Shown: positions 55,466-64,000 of the stretch, piece by piece | Numbering within the stretch: the first letter of the stretch is position 1 | Layout: each line of letters starts with the position of its first letter | From: Microbacterium oxydans | GTDB taxonomy: Bacteria > Actinomycetota > Actinomycetes > Actinomycetales > Microbacteriaceae | NCBI RefSeq assembly: GCF_900095745.1 | Contig: NZ_FMIR01000017.1 | Location: 248,001 to 312,000, forward strand | DNA length: 64,000 nt | Reading direction: 5' to 3' | Notes under the pieces: generated by a model | Databases searched by the model: none | What the model was told of the DNA's origin: nothing | What the model saw: the letters and a program-made list of their open reading frames with translations, nothing else | Translations under genes and position numbers: made by a program

Positions 55466-57229
55466 GTGAGCGATGGTCGTCTTCCCGTCCGACGCCGATG
55501 GATCGGGTGGACCGTCGGCGTTCTGCTGTCGATTCTTCTCATCGCGATCGGCTGGGTGGCGATCCGCGGGATCGGCGCGGTCAACGATCTTCAGCAGGTC
55601 GCCAAGGGCGCCACGCAACTGAAGGCATCGATCGCCTCGGGCGACCTCGAAGAGGCGGAGCGGATCTCCGGGAGCATCGCGCGCAACGCGGCATCCGCCG
55701 ACGACCTCACCTCGGACCCCGTCTGGCAGGCATTCGGCGTTGTGCCGTGGCTCGGACCGAACTTCCGGGCGGTGAGCGAGATCGCCGAGATCGCGAACGA
55801 CGTCTCGACCGACGCGCTCACGCCGTTGCTCGATGTGGCCGGCGGACTCGATCTGGCGGGCCTGGGCGTCAAAGGCGGCACGATCGACCTCGCCCCTTTC
55901 GCCGAGATCCAGAAGCCGCTCGGGACAGCGAGCACCGCCCTCACCGCTGCGGAGCAGCAGGCCAAGCGCATCGATGCGGACGCGACCCTGCCACCCCTCG
56001 CCGACGCCGTACGTGAACTGCGATCCGCGGTGACCGGGGCAGCGACAGCGGTCGGCTCCCTGCACGGTGCCTCTGTCCTGCTCCCGACGATGCTCGGCGG
56101 CGAAGGCCCGCGCAACTATGTCCTGGCCATGCAGAACAACGCCGAGTTGCGCTCCTCCGGCGGGATCATCGGCTCGATCGCTCTGTTGCATGCGGAGAAC
56201 GGCACGATCACGCTGCAGAGACAGGCGTCGACCCGGGACTTCCCGCCGCTGGACACCGCTCTGCCGCTCAGCGAGTCCACGATCGCCCTGTTCGACGACC
56301 GCCCCGGTCGCTACCTCCAGAACATCACCGCCATCCCGGACTTCGCCGAGGCGGGCGAGATCATCGCGGCCCGGTGGACGGGTCGCTTCGGCGGGACCGT
56401 CGACGGCGTCATCGCCGTGGACGCCGTCGTCGCGGAGCACCTCATGAAGGCGACCGGAGACCTCGCTTTCGGACCCTTCACGGCCACAGCGGACACCGTG
56501 ACGGACATCCTGCTGTCCCAGATCTATGCAGCCGTCCCCGATCCCGCCGCACAGGACGCGATCTTCGCGCAGGCGGCGGGCGGCCTGTTCAGCGCCGCGC
56601 TGTCCGGCGGCGACCCCCGGGCTCTCATCGGGGCACTGGCCACATCGGCCGACGAGAGTCGGATCCGCATCTGGAGCGCACACCCGGAGGAGGAGGCCGT
56701 GCTCGCAGCCTCCGAACTGGGCGGCACGATCCCCACGGACAGCGACGACGCGACCTACGTGGGCGTGCTGATGAATGACACCACCGGCGGGAAGATGGAC
56801 TACTACACCCGTGCATCCATCACGACGTCGGTCGGCACGTGTCAGGGCGCTCCGACCACGCAGGTGCGCGTCACGTGGACGAATACGGCCCCGGCGGACG
56901 CCGCGACCTCGCTGCCCGCTTATGTCACGGCCGACGGCTTCTACGGCGTCCCCGCCGGCACGGTGCGCACGCTGATCGCGGTGTACGGGCCCGAGGGCGC
57001 GACGCCCGCCCATGTCGACCGCGACGGCGAGGAGGAAGGCGTGCAGACGGCCATGCTCGGCGATCGTTCCGTCGTGCAGCACGAGGTCTCCCTTGCCCCC
57101 GGCGAATCGACGACGATCACGGTCGAGTTCGAGGGCACGGGCGCCGGAGAGCGATTCACGGAAGTGCGGCACACCCCGCTCATCGAGGCTCCGGAAACCG
57201 CACGGAAACCGCTGAACTGCGCAACGTGA
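55466..57229 (+). CDS. DUF4012 membrane-anchored protein
   Basis: 587 residues: an N-terminal membrane helix near residues 13-35, a helical region of about 150 residues, then the DUF4012 core (YVLAMQNNAELRSSGGIIGS, VDGVIAVDAVVAEHLMKATG). The motif QNNAELRSSGG is the family signature. DUF4012 proteins are found beside capsule and wall-polymer genes, where they may help ligate or process glycans, but the activity has not been established. The start is uncertain: GTG 55466 is my choice; TTG 55454 is in frame. Confidence 0.88.
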   Translation: MSDGRLPVRRRWIGWTVGVLLSILLIAIGWVAIRGIGAVNDLQQVAKGATQLKASIASGDLEEAERISGSIARNAASADDLTSDPVWQAFGVVPWLGPNFRAVSEIAEIANDVSTDALTPLLDVAGGLDLAGLGVKGGTIDLAPFAEIQKPLGTASTALTAAEQQAKRIDADATLPPLADAVRELRSAVTGAATAVGSLHGASVLLPTMLGGEGPRNYVLAMQNNAELRSSGGIIGSIALLHAENGTITLQRQASTRDFPPLDTALPLSESTIALFDDRPGRYLQNITAIPDFAEAGEIIAARWTGRFGGTVDGVIAVDAVVAEHLMKATGDLAFGPFTATADTVTDILLSQIYAAVPDPAAQDAIFAQAAGGLFSAALSGGDPRALIGALATSADESRIRIWSAHPEEEAVLAASELGGTIPTDSDDATYVGVLMNDTTGGKMDYYTRASITTSVGTCQGAPTTQVRVTWTNTAPADAATSLPAYVTADGFYGVPAGTVRTLIAVYGPEGATPAHVDRDGEEEGVQTAMLGDRSVVQHEVSLAPGESTTITVEFEGTGAGERFTEVRHTPLIEAPETARKPLNCAT

Positions 57230-57254
57230 CATTCCGCGCTCGATAGGGTAGCGT
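57226..57254 (+). promoter_or_regulatory. Promoter of the LAxTG surface-protein gene
   Basis: GTGACA (57226-57231), 17-base spacer, TAGCGT (57249-57254). The -35 overlaps the DUF4012 stop codon. A start near 57261 gives a leader of about 112 bases before ATG 57373, long for this window. Confidence 0.55.
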
Positions 57255-57274
57255 TGAGCCACTGGGGAATATCT

Positions 57275-57311
57275 GGAGTCTGCAATCTTGCCGTGGGGGC
57301 AAGACGACTCC
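57275..57311 (+). ncRNA. Structured 5' leader hairpin of the surface-protein mRNA
   Basis: Nested arms: outer GGAGTC (57275-57280) with GACTCC (57306-57311), inner CTTGCC (57287-57292) with GGCAAG (57298-57303), 5-base loop. A further CGGAT/ATCCG pairing follows at about 57319-57339. It matches no riboswitch class that I recognise. It may stabilise the transcript or control translation. Confidence 0.45.
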
Positions 57312-57372
57312 ACGCAGTCGGATGCAGGGGTGTATCCGGATGCGATTCCGCGTGAAATTCTGGGGAGAAATC

Positions 57373-57960
57373 ATGCTGAAAAAACTGGCTGCCATCAGCC
57401 TTACCGCCGGCGCGCTCGTATTCATGGCGCCCGCCGTCGCATCCGCTGCGCCGTCGACTGTTCCGGCCGCGTCCACCGATTCGTACACGACGCCTCCCGG
57501 CGTCAAGGTCGGCGACCCGGTCATCGACATCTGCGAAGTCTCGACCATCGTGTTCGGACCGGGATACTTCCTGCCGTCCGAGAACGTGAATGTCTCCGTC
57601 TCCGGCCTCAACGCCGGAAATGCCGCCGTCTCGGGCAACACCGCCGCGACCGACGGCAGTCTGACGCTCACGTTCCGCCCGCCCTCCGATGGTGAGGGCT
57701 CCTACGCCGTCTCCTTCGGCGGCTCGCGCTCGTACACCGCGACGATCACCGTCGCGCACGGTCACGATGCAGCTTCGACGTGCGACCACGATCCTGGGGT
57801 CGCACCGGCAGGCGCGGAGATGCCGCTCACGGGCGACGGATTCGAACTCGCCCTCACCGGCGGAAGCGTCTCGCCGTGGGTCCTCGGAGGCGGCGCCGCG
57901 GCGCTCGTCGCCGGTGGCGCCCTCGTCGCGGTCGGAGCGTCTCGCCGCAAGCGCGCCTAG
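57373..57960 (+). CDS. Secreted surface protein with LAxTG sorting signal
   Basis: 195 residues. Signal peptide at residues 1-26 (LKKLAAISL, hydrophobic core, ASAA), a beta-rich middle of about 110 residues with two cysteines, and a sorting region: LALTG at residues 159-163, a hydrophobic helix at 167-188 and the basic tail RRKRA. LAxTG signals are typical substrates of class E sortases in high-GC actinobacteria. A second candidate, MPLTG, sits seven residues upstream. GGGGAG lies 6 bases before the ATG. It follows DUF4012 but has its own promoter and leader. Confidence 0.87.
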   Translation: MLKKLAAISLTAGALVFMAPAVASAAPSTVPAASTDSYTTPPGVKVGDPVIDICEVSTIVFGPGYFLPSENVNVSVSGLNAGNAAVSGNTAATDGSLTLTFRPPSDGEGSYAVSFGGSRSYTATITVAHGHDAASTCDHDPGVAPAGAEMPLTGDGFELALTGGSVSPWVLGGGAAALVAGGALVAVGASRRKRA

Positions 57961-57992
57961 GTCCGGCTGCCGCCTCGCGCGGTGGTCGACTG

Positions 57993-58029
57993 GACGACGG
58001 TGATCCCTCCCCCTCCGATCACCGTCGTC
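57993..58029. repeat. Inverted repeat 1 of three in the 57960-58162 gap
   Basis: Perfect 12-base arms GACGACGGTGAT / ATCACCGTCGTC around a pyrimidine-rich 13-base loop. Confidence 0.6.
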
Positions 58030-58036
58030 TGGTGCA

Positions 58037-58055
58037 TCCGGTGGCACCCACCGGA
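58037..58055. repeat. Inverted repeat 2 of three in the 57960-58162 gap
   Basis: Perfect 8-base arms TCCGGTGG / CCACCGGA with a 3-base loop, directly between the other two hairpins. Confidence 0.55.
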
Positions 58056-58098
58056 AGCCCACGGCCCGCCCCTTCTGGGACGGGAGGGCCGTGGGCTT
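58055..58098. terminator. Bidirectional terminator (third hairpin)
   Basis: Perfect 12-base arms AAGCCCACGGCC / GGCCGTGGGCTT flanking further GC-rich pairs, followed by a T. It separates the convergent surface-protein and LytR-CpsA-Psr genes; the remaining 64 bases to the latter stop hold nothing else I can identify. Confidence 0.65.
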
Positions 58099-58161
58099 TG
58101 TCGCGCACTCGTGGCCGGCGGACTGCCCGCCACCATCTCCGGTCGACGCGGGCTAACGTCG

Positions 58162-59616
58162 TCAGGGAGCGGGGCTCGGCGTCTGCGTCGGGGGATGCAG
58201 CGACGTCGCGATCAGGTCGTGGATGGAGCCGTAGTCCGGCTCATGTTCGTCCACGCCGAAGTCGGGCGTGAGCTCGATCGACGTGACCTGCTGCTCCTTC
58301 GCCTTGAGCATCAGGTCGAAGAACTCCGGCAGCTTGTCCGAGGGCAGATCGGTGCTGATCAGCGCCGTCCCCGCCGCCGCCACCTCGTTGAACCGCGTGA
58401 GCACGGTCTGCGGTGTGAACTGGGCGAGGATCGCCTCCTGGAGCTCACGCTGACGCTTCATGCGATCCCAGTCGCTGGTCGTGTAGCGGGATCGGGCGTA
58501 CCACTGAGCCGTGTCGCCGTTCATCCGCTGCGTACCCGGCTCGATCCAGCCGATGGCCCATTCGTTCACATCGGTGCCCGTCCACCCCTCGGGCGGTCCG
58601 CCCTTCGGAAGGCGCTCGGTGACATCGATCTCCACACCGCCCAGAGCATCGACGAGTTCGGCGAAGCCGTGCATGTCCACGAACACGTAGTACGGGATCT
58701 CGATGCCGAGTACCCCCTCCGCTGCGTCCTTGGTCGCCTCGATCCCCGGGTCGGAGCCGTGGGCGACAGCCTCGGGATAGAGCCCTGCTCCCCCGTCTTC
58801 GCGGCACACCTCGGCCGCGTTGCGCACGTGGTTCATCCACCCGTTCCAGCCGCACGTCGATGAGCTGTGCCCTTCGAAGCCGTTCGGATAGAGCTCCTGC
58901 ATCGGGCTGCCCTCGCTGAACGGGGCGTTCGGGAGCTCGCGCGGGATGCCGGTGATGGTCACAGCGCCGGTGTCGGCATTGACCGACACGACCGAGATGC
59001 TGTCGAACCGCATCGAGTCACGTCCGTCGCCGCTGTCGGCGCCGAGCAGCAGGATGTTGTAGTACCCGTCGCTCGGCTCCACGCTCGGGCCGCTCTGCCC
59101 GAAGATCGAACCGAGCGTATTGCGCACCGAGCCCACGGCGGTCGCCGCATACGCGGCTCCGCCACCGACGAGTCCCAACAGCACCAGGGCGACGACGGGG
59201 ATGGCCATGCGGGACAGTCCGGGAACCTTCACGAGGCGCACGAGCCGCAGCGTGTCAAACGTCAACACGATCCAGAGCACGACGTATCCGACGATGAGCA
59301 CCTGGACGATCGTGAGGACGGCGGCCGAGAAGAATCCGCCGCCGATCGTGATCCACAGTAGGACAGGGCGCGCGAACAGCGCGAGGCCGAGGGCGACGAT
59401 CGCCAGGAACCAGGCGATGAGAGTCGCACCGAGGCCGAAACGACCGAGTCGGCGATTGCCGGCGAGCACCTGCGCCGAGCCCGGCAGCAGGAGATTCATC
59501 GCGACGAGCCACCAGCCGCGCTTCGCCATCGTGCCCGGATCGGAGACATCCGGGTGCCGCAGCGGCCGGGTCTCGATCAGTGGGCGCCCTGATGCGCGCG
59601 GAGGCGCAAGGGTCAC
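58162..59616 (-). CDS. LytR-CpsA-Psr family protein (glycopolymer ligase)
   Basis: 484 residues. Four hydrophobic segments in the first 165 residues precede the LCP domain: [20 protein letters not shown] with its Asp, [18 protein letters not shown], and [19 protein letters not shown] carrying the conserved arginines. LCP enzymes transfer glycopolymers from lipid carrier to peptidoglycan, so it is the natural partner of the glycan loci in this window. The multi-helix N-terminal part is larger than in most LCP proteins. GTG 59616 overlaps the purE stop (GTGA). Confidence 0.93.
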   Translation of the reverse strand: MTLAPPRASGRPLIETRPLRHPDVSDPGTMAKRGWWLVAMNLLLPGSAQVLAGNRRLGRFGLGATLIAWFLAIVALGLALFARPVLLWITIGGGFFSAAVLTIVQVLIVGYVVLWIVLTFDTLRLVRLVKVPGLSRMAIPVVALVLLGLVGGGAAYAATAVGSVRNTLGSIFGQSGPSVEPSDGYYNILLLGADSGDGRDSMRFDSISVVSVNADTGAVTITGIPRELPNAPFSEGSPMQELYPNGFEGHSSSTCGWNGWMNHVRNAAEVCREDGGAGLYPEAVAHGSDPGIEATKDAAEGVLGIEIPYYVFVDMHGFAELVDALGGVEIDVTERLPKGGPPEGWTGTDVNEWAIGWIEPGTQRMNGDTAQWYARSRYTTSDWDRMKRQRELQEAILAQFTPQTVLTRFNEVAAAGTALISTDLPSDKLPEFFDLMLKAKEQQVTSIELTPDFGVDEHEPDYGSIHDLIATSLHPPTQTPSPAP

Positions 59617-60128
59617 AGTGACCCCTTCAGCCGTTCGTTCTTCTGCTCGACCAGGGCCTCCAGCTCGCGCGCGAAGGCCTCGACCCGGTCGGCGATGTCG
59701 GGGTCTGCCGTCCCGAGGATGCGAGCGGCCAGGAGTCCTGCGTTGCGGGCGCCGCCGATGGACACGGTGGCGACGGGGATCCCGGCAGGCATCTGCACGA
59801 TCGAGAGCAGCGAGTCCATGCCGTCGAGGTAGGCGAGCGGCACCGGGACGCCCACGACGGGAAGCGGGGTCATCGAAGCGAGCATCCCCGGAAGATGCGC
59901 TGCTCCCCCGGCGCCCGCGATGATGACGCGGACACCTCGCGAGCGCGCGTCACGCGCGTACGACATGAGCTTGTCGGGGGTGCGGTGCGCCGAGACGACT
60001 TCGACCTCGTGCGGGATGCCGAACTCGGTGAGTGCCGCGGAGGCGTCGCTCATCACGCGCCAATCGGAGTCGGATCCCATGACGACGCCGACAAGAGGAA
60101 CGGCGGAGGAGTGCAGTGGCTCGGTCAC
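59613..60128 (-). CDS. purE: N5-carboxyaminoimidazole ribonucleotide mutase
   Basis: 171 residues; purine biosynthesis class I Pur[14 protein letters not shown], the VSAHRTPDK catalytic region and [16 protein letters not shown] are intact. GTG 60128 is 6 bases after a TAGCCT box, and a hairpin separates it from purK upstream, so purE and the LytR-CpsA-Psr gene are probably transcribed independently of purK. Confidence 0.97.
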   Translation of the reverse strand: MTEPLHSSAVPLVGVVMGSDSDWRVMSDASAALTEFGIPHEVEVVSAHRTPDKLMSYARDARSRGVRVIIAGAGGAAHLPGMLASMTPLPVVGVPVPLAYLDGMDSLLSIVQMPAGIPVATVSIGGARNAGLLAARILGTADPDIADRVEAFARELEALVEQKNERLKGSL

Positions 60129-60134
60129 CAGATC

Positions 60135-60140
60135 AGGCTA
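60135..60140 (-). promoter_or_regulatory. -10-like box of purE, leaderless spacing
   Basis: TAGCCT on the minus strand, 6 bases before GTG 60128. Confidence 0.55.
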
Positions 60141-60159
60141 CGGTCTGCCGCTGGGAGAA

Positions 60160-60186
60160 ACCCCGAACGCCGCGCCTGTTCGGGGT
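60160..60186 (-). terminator. Intrinsic terminator after purK
   Basis: Perfect 9-base arms ACCCCGAAC / GTTCGGGGT with a 9-base loop, followed on the minus strand by TTCTC. It lies 38 bases past the purK stop and 20 bases before the purE -10 box. Confidence 0.6.
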
Positions 60187-60224
60187 CATGTTTCGCGCCC
60201 CACGGCGCCGAGAGCGGGCTCTGT

Positions 60225-61349
60225 TCAGTCGAAGTGCGCGGCGGTGGCCCGCGCCACGTACACGGCATCGTCGAGGTCGTCATCGACGACGTTCACATGA
60301 CCGACCTTCCGGCCGGGCCGCGGCGCCTTGCCGTACGTGTGGATCTTCGCCTGCGGGTGCGCGGCCATCGCCGCACCGAAGCGCTCTTCGAGCGTGCCCT
60401 CTTCCGGACCGCCGAGAATGTTCACCATCACGGACCAGGCGGAGCGGGGCGCGGTACTTCCCAGCGGCAGATCGGCGACCGCCCGCAGGTGCTGCTCGAA
60501 CTGTCCGGTGACGGCGCCGTCCTGGCTCCAGTGCCCGCTGTTGTGCGGGCGCATGGCGAGCTCGTTGACGAGGATGCGTTCGTCGTCGGTCTCGAACAGC
60601 TCCACGGCGAGCATGCCCGTGACACCGAGCCCCTCGGCGATCGTGCGACCGATCGCCTCGGCGACCTCCACGAGGCGGTCCGCGGCGGCGGGCGCCGGGG
60701 CGATGACCTCGGCGCACACTCCGTCGCGCTGCACGGTCTCGACCACGGGGTACGCGACGATCTGCCCGCTCGGGCGGCGCGCCACCTGCTGGGCGAGTTC
60801 GCGCACGAACGGAACGAGCTCTTCGACGAGAAGTGCGTCATCTCCGGCCAGCGCATCGAGCCAGTCCTGCGCCTCGGAGGCGGCACGGACGACCCGCACG
60901 CCCTTGCCGTCGTATCCGCCGCGGGGTGTCTTGACGACTCCCGCACCGCCGTGCGCATCGAGGAAGTCCTGCAGCGCCGCCACGCTGCGCACGGGAGCCC
61001 AGTCCGGCTGCGGCACGCCGAGTTCGGCCAGACGGGCCCGCATGACGAGCTTGTCCTGCGCGAACTGCAGGGCATCGGGCCCCGGATGCACGACGACGCC
61101 ATCGGCGACGAGCGCCCGCAGGACGTCCTGCGGGACATGCTCGTGGTCGAACGTCACGACGTCGACATCCGCGGCGAAAGCGCGCACCGTGTCGAGATCG
61201 CGATAGTCACCGACCGCGGTGGCCGCGAGAGCGGCGGACATCCCCTCGCCCTCGGCGAGCACTCGCAGGTCGAGACCGAGCTCCACCGCGGGTGCGATCA
61301 TCATTCGGGCCAGCTGTCCTCCGCCGATCACACCAACACGCAGCGCCAT
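60225..61349 (-). CDS. purK: N5-carboxyaminoimidazole ribonucleotide synthase
   Basis: 374 residues of the ATP-grasp superfamily: VGVIGGGQLARMMIAPA at the start, VVKTPRGGYDGKGVRVV for ATP binding, ELFETDDERILVNELAMRPHNSGHW in the catalytic domain. It makes the substrate for PurE from AIR, ATP and bicarbonate. ATG 61349 has GGAGA about 8 bases upstream; earlier in-frame starts add residues unlike the family. Confidence 0.97.
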   Translation of the reverse strand: MALRVGVIGGGQLARMMIAPAVELGLDLRVLAEGEGMSAALAATAVGDYRDLDTVRAFAADVDVVTFDHEHVPQDVLRALVADGVVVHPGPDALQFAQDKLVMRARLAELGVPQPDWAPVRSVAALQDFLDAHGGAGVVKTPRGGYDGKGVRVVRAASEAQDWLDALAGDDALLVEELVPFVRELAQQVARRPSGQIVAYPVVETVQRDGVCAEVIAPAPAAADRLVEVAEAIGRTIAEGLGVTGMLAVELFETDDERILVNELAMRPHNSGHWSQDGAVTGQFEQHLRAVADLPLGSTAPRSAWSVMVNILGGPEEGTLEERFGAAMAAHPQAKIHTYGKAPRPGRKVGHVNVVDDDLDDAVYVARATAAHFD

Positions 61350-61453
61350 GTGCCGTCTCCATTCGTCTGCACCCATTCTCGCGCACCGGGACGGGCGGAA
61401 TCGACACGCTCCGAGTCAGCGGACGAGGGCCCGCCGTGCGGCGAGCAGCGAGC

Positions 61454-62008
61454 TCACGACGGGTGCGGTTCGTCCCCGACGGCCTGCGCATCGCGATGCG
61501 CCAGAATCTGGCCGACCTCGATCTGGTCGGCGAGCGTCTCGTGCACGAGGGTCACATTCGGGACGTTCGCGAGTCGGAGCGGCGCGTCGACGCCGTTCGA
61601 GAGAGTGATGTTGCCCGAGCCCCACAGCCGCTGCAGCGGGCCGCGGCGAACCGCGATCGTGTAGCCGCGAGCGTGCGACATCTCGCGGCGCCCACGAGCG
61701 CCGATGCCATGGTGCGCGATGACCCGCCGGGTCGTGACCGTGGTGCTCCGCGAATACCAGATCACGAAAGGGATCACGACCGCGAGGACGACCAGGAGCC
61801 CGGCTGCGGTGAGCAGCATCCAGTCCTCGAGACCGGCGGGAAGGTTGCCGTAGAAGTATGCGGTCGCACCGAAGGTCGCGATGAGCACGAGCGCCGACCA
61901 GAACAGCCGACGTGCGTGGCTCCGGAAGCGCGCGATCAGCAACTCCTCCGAAGGCGTACCGGGCGGCGGCATCAGGGGCCGCCCGCCGAGCGTCACAGGC
62001 TGGGTCAC
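61454..62008 (-). CDS. Bacterial PH-domain membrane protein
   Basis: 184 residues: two membrane helices near residues 35-80 followed by a bPH2 domain (TTVTTRRVIAHHGIGARGRREMSHARGYTIAVRRG, quoted motifs TTRRVIAHHG and SNGVDAPLRLANV). Such proteins are common membrane accessory proteins of unknown function in actinobacteria. GTG 62008 is 6 bases after CACAAT, the same variant box as at 47419. Confidence 0.88.
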   Translation of the reverse strand: MTQPVTLGGRPLMPPPGTPSEELLIARFRSHARRLFWSALVLIATFGATAYFYGNLPAGLEDWMLLTAAGLLVVLAVVIPFVIWYSRSTTVTTRRVIAHHGIGARGRREMSHARGYTIAVRRGPLQRLWGSGNITLSNGVDAPLRLANVPNVTLVHETLADQIEVGQILAHRDAQAVGDEPHPS

Positions 62009-62058
62009 ACCACCATTGTGCCTGTGATCGCCGACATCGCCGTCTGGACGACGGCGTG

Positions 62059-62829
62059 TCAGTTTCCGGCAGGGCGGACGTGAACGACATCGCCGGCGGA
62101 AATCGCCTGCTGCTCGCCGTCGACGGACACCAGCAGGCGCCCCTCCGGATCGAGCGCTGTGGCCACGCCCTCCAGCATCCGACCGGCCGGCAGCGACACC
62201 CGGACCGACTGTCCGATCGTCGCGCACCGGGCGGTTGCCGACGCATGCAGCCCGCTCGTGCCCGCATCGCCCGTCGAGACGAGCGCCGACAGCAGGTCAT
62301 CCAGCGCGGTCAGATAGGCGGTCAGGAGCCGATCCTCGTCGACGTCGACGTCGAGGGCCGCGAACGACGTTGCGGTCGGCACCGGAAGCTGCGCGGCGGT
62401 CATCGCCGTGTTCACACCGGCGCCGACGACCACGGCATCCGCCGTGGCCTCAGCGAGGATGCCGCAGATCTTGCGGCCGTCGACCAGCACGTCATTCGGC
62501 CATTTCACCCTGACGTCGTGTTCCGGCAGCTGCGCCCCAACCGCTTCGGCCATCGCCACGCCCGCGGCGAGAGGCACCCAGCCCCGTGCCGCCTGGTCGA
62601 GAGGAAGGGTGCGCAGAAGAACGGAGACGGCGAGCGCCGCGCCCTCCGGGGCGACCCAGCTGCGGTCGAGACGACCCCGCCCTGCGGTCTGGTCCCGCGT
62701 CACGATGGTCGACAGGTGCGGCCAGCCGACGGCGTCCTCCGCGTGCGCACGAAGGTCGGCGTTCGTCGACCCGGTTCGCGCCAGAACCTCCAGACGAGGG
62801 ACGATCGTGTGCGCCAGCGGGAAGTCCAT
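62059..62829 (-). CDS. birA: Biotin--[acetyl-CoA-carboxylase] ligase
   Basis: 256 residues. The class I form without a helix-turn-helix domain, so it only biotinylates carboxylase subunits and does not repress transcription. The biotinyl-adenylate loop GRGRLDRSWVAPEGAALAV, the N-terminal TGSTNADLR and WPNDVLVDGRKICGIL are intact. I use ATG 62829 because GAGGAAG lies 7 bases upstream; ATG 62835 overlaps the previous stop (ATGA) and is a close alternative. Confidence 0.95.
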   Translation of the reverse strand: MDFPLAHTIVPRLEVLARTGSTNADLRAHAEDAVGWPHLSTIVTRDQTAGRGRLDRSWVAPEGAALAVSVLLRTLPLDQAARGWVPLAAGVAMAEAVGAQLPEHDVRVKWPNDVLVDGRKICGILAEATADAVVVGAGVNTAMTAAQLPVPTATSFAALDVDVDEDRLLTAYLTALDDLLSALVSTGDAGTSGLHASATARCATIGQSVRVSLPAGRMLEGVATALDPEGRLLVSVDGEQQAISAGDVVHVRPAGN

Positions 62830-62831
62830 GC

Positions 62832-64000
62832 TCATACTTCCTCGTCGTCGACTTCCTCGTCGTCGTCGTCCTCGTCCTCGCGGATCGCCCCCACCTCGTG
62901 AGCCTGCCACCGCTCCCACTCCTGCATGAGCCGGTCGACCGCCGCGTGGAACTTCTCGGTCGCCACTCCCTGCGTCGTGTCGCCGAAGTAGTGCTGCACC
63001 CACATGCGCAGACGAGCGGTGGCAGCCTCGTCGGCTCGCACCCGTTCGACCTCGGCGACGATGTCGTTCGCCGCCTCGGCTGTCAGCCATTCGCAATCAG
63101 CCAGATAGCCCTGCGTGTCGATGGAGGCACGTTCGTCGGTCGGACGCGTGATCATCAGCGGCTTCCCCGCGGCGAGACGGTCGTAGACCATCGCGGAGAT
63201 GTCGACGATCGCGACGTCGGCCACCGTCAGCTGCCACCCGAGCTCCGGCGCATGGTCGTAGACGTGCTGCGCGGTCGGGTCCGCCGCATTCGCGGCGTTG
63301 ATCGCCGCGATGATCCGCCGGTGGGCGGCACCGTAGGCCTCGTCCACGACCCCGCTGCGGGGATGGGGACGGTAGATCACCCGATGCGCACCGGTCGCCA
63401 GCAGTCGCGTCACGAGGACTTCACCATGCGTGGCGATCGAGCCGTAATGAGCGCTCGGCCGGTCACCCTCCCAGGTGGGCGCGTAGAGCACGACGGTCCG
63501 CGCATCCGGCACGAACGGGAGCGTTCCCGAATAGTGATCCGCCTGCGGCCGGCCGATCTCGATGGTGCGGCGGTCCACGTCGTAATCCCACAGCGTGCGC
63601 GACAGCCGATCTCGCGCAGCCTGACCGGCCACGAAGGCGTAGTCGTACGCCTTGTACTGATTCGTGGTCATGTACATCTTGTCGGACTCGCCGTGGTTGA
63701 TGAACACGTGCCACCGCCGGCCGTAGCGGAACATCTGGAAGTTACGGGTGTTCTGGTTCACGTACAGCACCACGCGGATGTCCTGCGTCGCGATGAACCG
63801 TTCGAGGTCGCGGACCTTCGGCACGAAAGCGACAGGAGGGGAATCCTCCTCGAGCAGCCTCTCGGTGCCGGTCGCCTGTCGTGAGAGCACGACGACGGGC
63901 CACCGCTTCGCGAGTTCGGCGAGCGGGCGGTACCACTGACGCATCTGGTACATGTTCACGGCACCGTCGGCGAAGTACACCGCCACCTGGAAGTGGTCGG
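62832..64000 (-). CDS. CDP-glycerol glycerophosphotransferase family protein (5' end outside window)
   Basis: 389 codons visible, open at the right edge. The TagF/TagB-like fold is recognisable by VLYAPTWEGDRPSAHYGSIA, the VIYRPHPRSGVVDEAYGAA motif with its His, and DVAIVDISAMVYDRLAAGKP where the equivalent acceptor loop has Asp and Ser. These enzymes polymerise or prime glycerol-phosphate chains, such as wall teichoic acid. The acidic tail (DEDDDDEEVDDEEV) is unusual. It overlaps the alternative birA start by 4 bases. Confidence 0.88.
   Translation of the reverse strand, partial: DHFQVAVYFADGAVNMYQMRQWYRPLAELAKRWPVVVLSRQATGTERLLEEDSPPVAFVPKVRDLERFIATQDIRVVLYVNQNTRNFQMFRYGRRWHVFINHGESDKMYMTTNQYKAYDYAFVAGQAARDRLSRTLWDYDVDRRTIEIGRPQADHYSGTLPFVPDARTVVLYAPTWEGDRPSAHYGSIATHGEVLVTRLLATGAHRVIYRPHPRSGVVDEAYGAAHRRIIAAINAANAADPTAQHVYDHAPELGWQLTVADVAIVDISAMVYDRLAAGKPLMITRPTDERASIDTQGYLADCEWLTAEAANDIVAEVERVRADEAATARLRMWVQHYFGDTTQGVATEKFHAAVDRLMQEWERWQAHEVGAIREDEDDDDEEVDDEEV

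Noticed and set aside
62840..62885. Repetitive GAC/GAG tract at the end of the TagF-like gene
   Set aside because: Codes for an acidic C-terminal tail in frame; unlikely to be a separate repeat element.

Overview
The window is high-GC, densely coded actinobacterial chromosome. The response regulator MtrA next to ahcY, a WhiB-type iron-sulfur regulator beside manA, DUF3499 and DUF5719 proteins, a cell-wall-binding-repeat surface protein and an LAxTG-type sorting signal point to Microbacteriaceae, most likely Microbacterium or a close relative (inference from family content; no 16S rRNA gene is present). I count 58 protein genes. The first (mtrA) is cut at its 3' end by the left edge and the last (a TagF-like glycerophosphotransferase) is cut at its 5' end by the right edge. 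No gap between genes exceeds about 200 bases. I saw no tRNA or rRNA gene, insertion sequence, prophage or CRISPR array.

Region 1 (1-8076) is housekeeping and envelope: mtrA, then a divergent block of membrane protein, DUF4129, DUF4350, MoxR ATPase and DUF58 protein joined by start/stop overlaps, then a divergent SpoIIM/RDD pair whose start codons lie within a few bases of each other. Region 2 (8115-18234) has ahcY downstream of a three-gene MacB-like export system, DUF3499, a metallopeptidase-fold protein without its zinc motif, DUF5719, a 1008-residue glycosyltransferase-like membrane protein and whiB.

Region 3 (18399-31151) is a sugar and galactan module: manA, two tandem O-antigen-ligase/polymerase-like proteins, galE, a 636-residue GlfT2-like and a 320-residue GlfT1-like galactofuranosyltransferase, a membrane-anchored Pro/Thr-rich protein, an ABC-2 exporter pair, glf (UDP-galactopyranose mutase), a GtrA flippase-like protein and a GT2 enzyme. 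Together these can make UDP-galactose, convert it to UDP-galactofuranose, polymerise it on a lipid carrier and export it, much as in mycobacterial galactan synthesis.

Region 4 (31200-52048) is a second surface-glycan locus. Five enzymes scattered through it (nucleotide-sugar dehydrogenase, Gfo/Idh/MocA dehydrogenase, DegT aminotransferase, hexapeptide acetyltransferase, WbpI-like 2-epimerase) match the known route to UDP-2,3-diacetamido-2,3-dideoxy-mannuronic acid. With them are at least six glycosyltransferases, an O-acyltransferase, a PglK-like ABC flippase, GT-C-like and DUF6541 membrane proteins, and a second Wzm/Wzt-type exporter. Region 5 (52097-64000) holds surface and attachment genes (cell-wall-binding protein, glycosyltransferase, DUF4012, LAxTG protein, LytR-CpsA-Psr ligase), purE and purK, a PH-domain protein, birA and the TagF-like enzyme.

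A recurrent regulatory pattern is a TAnnnT -10-like box ending 6 or 7 bases before the start codon with no room for a ribosome binding site. At least thirteen genes show it, implying widespread leaderless transcripts.
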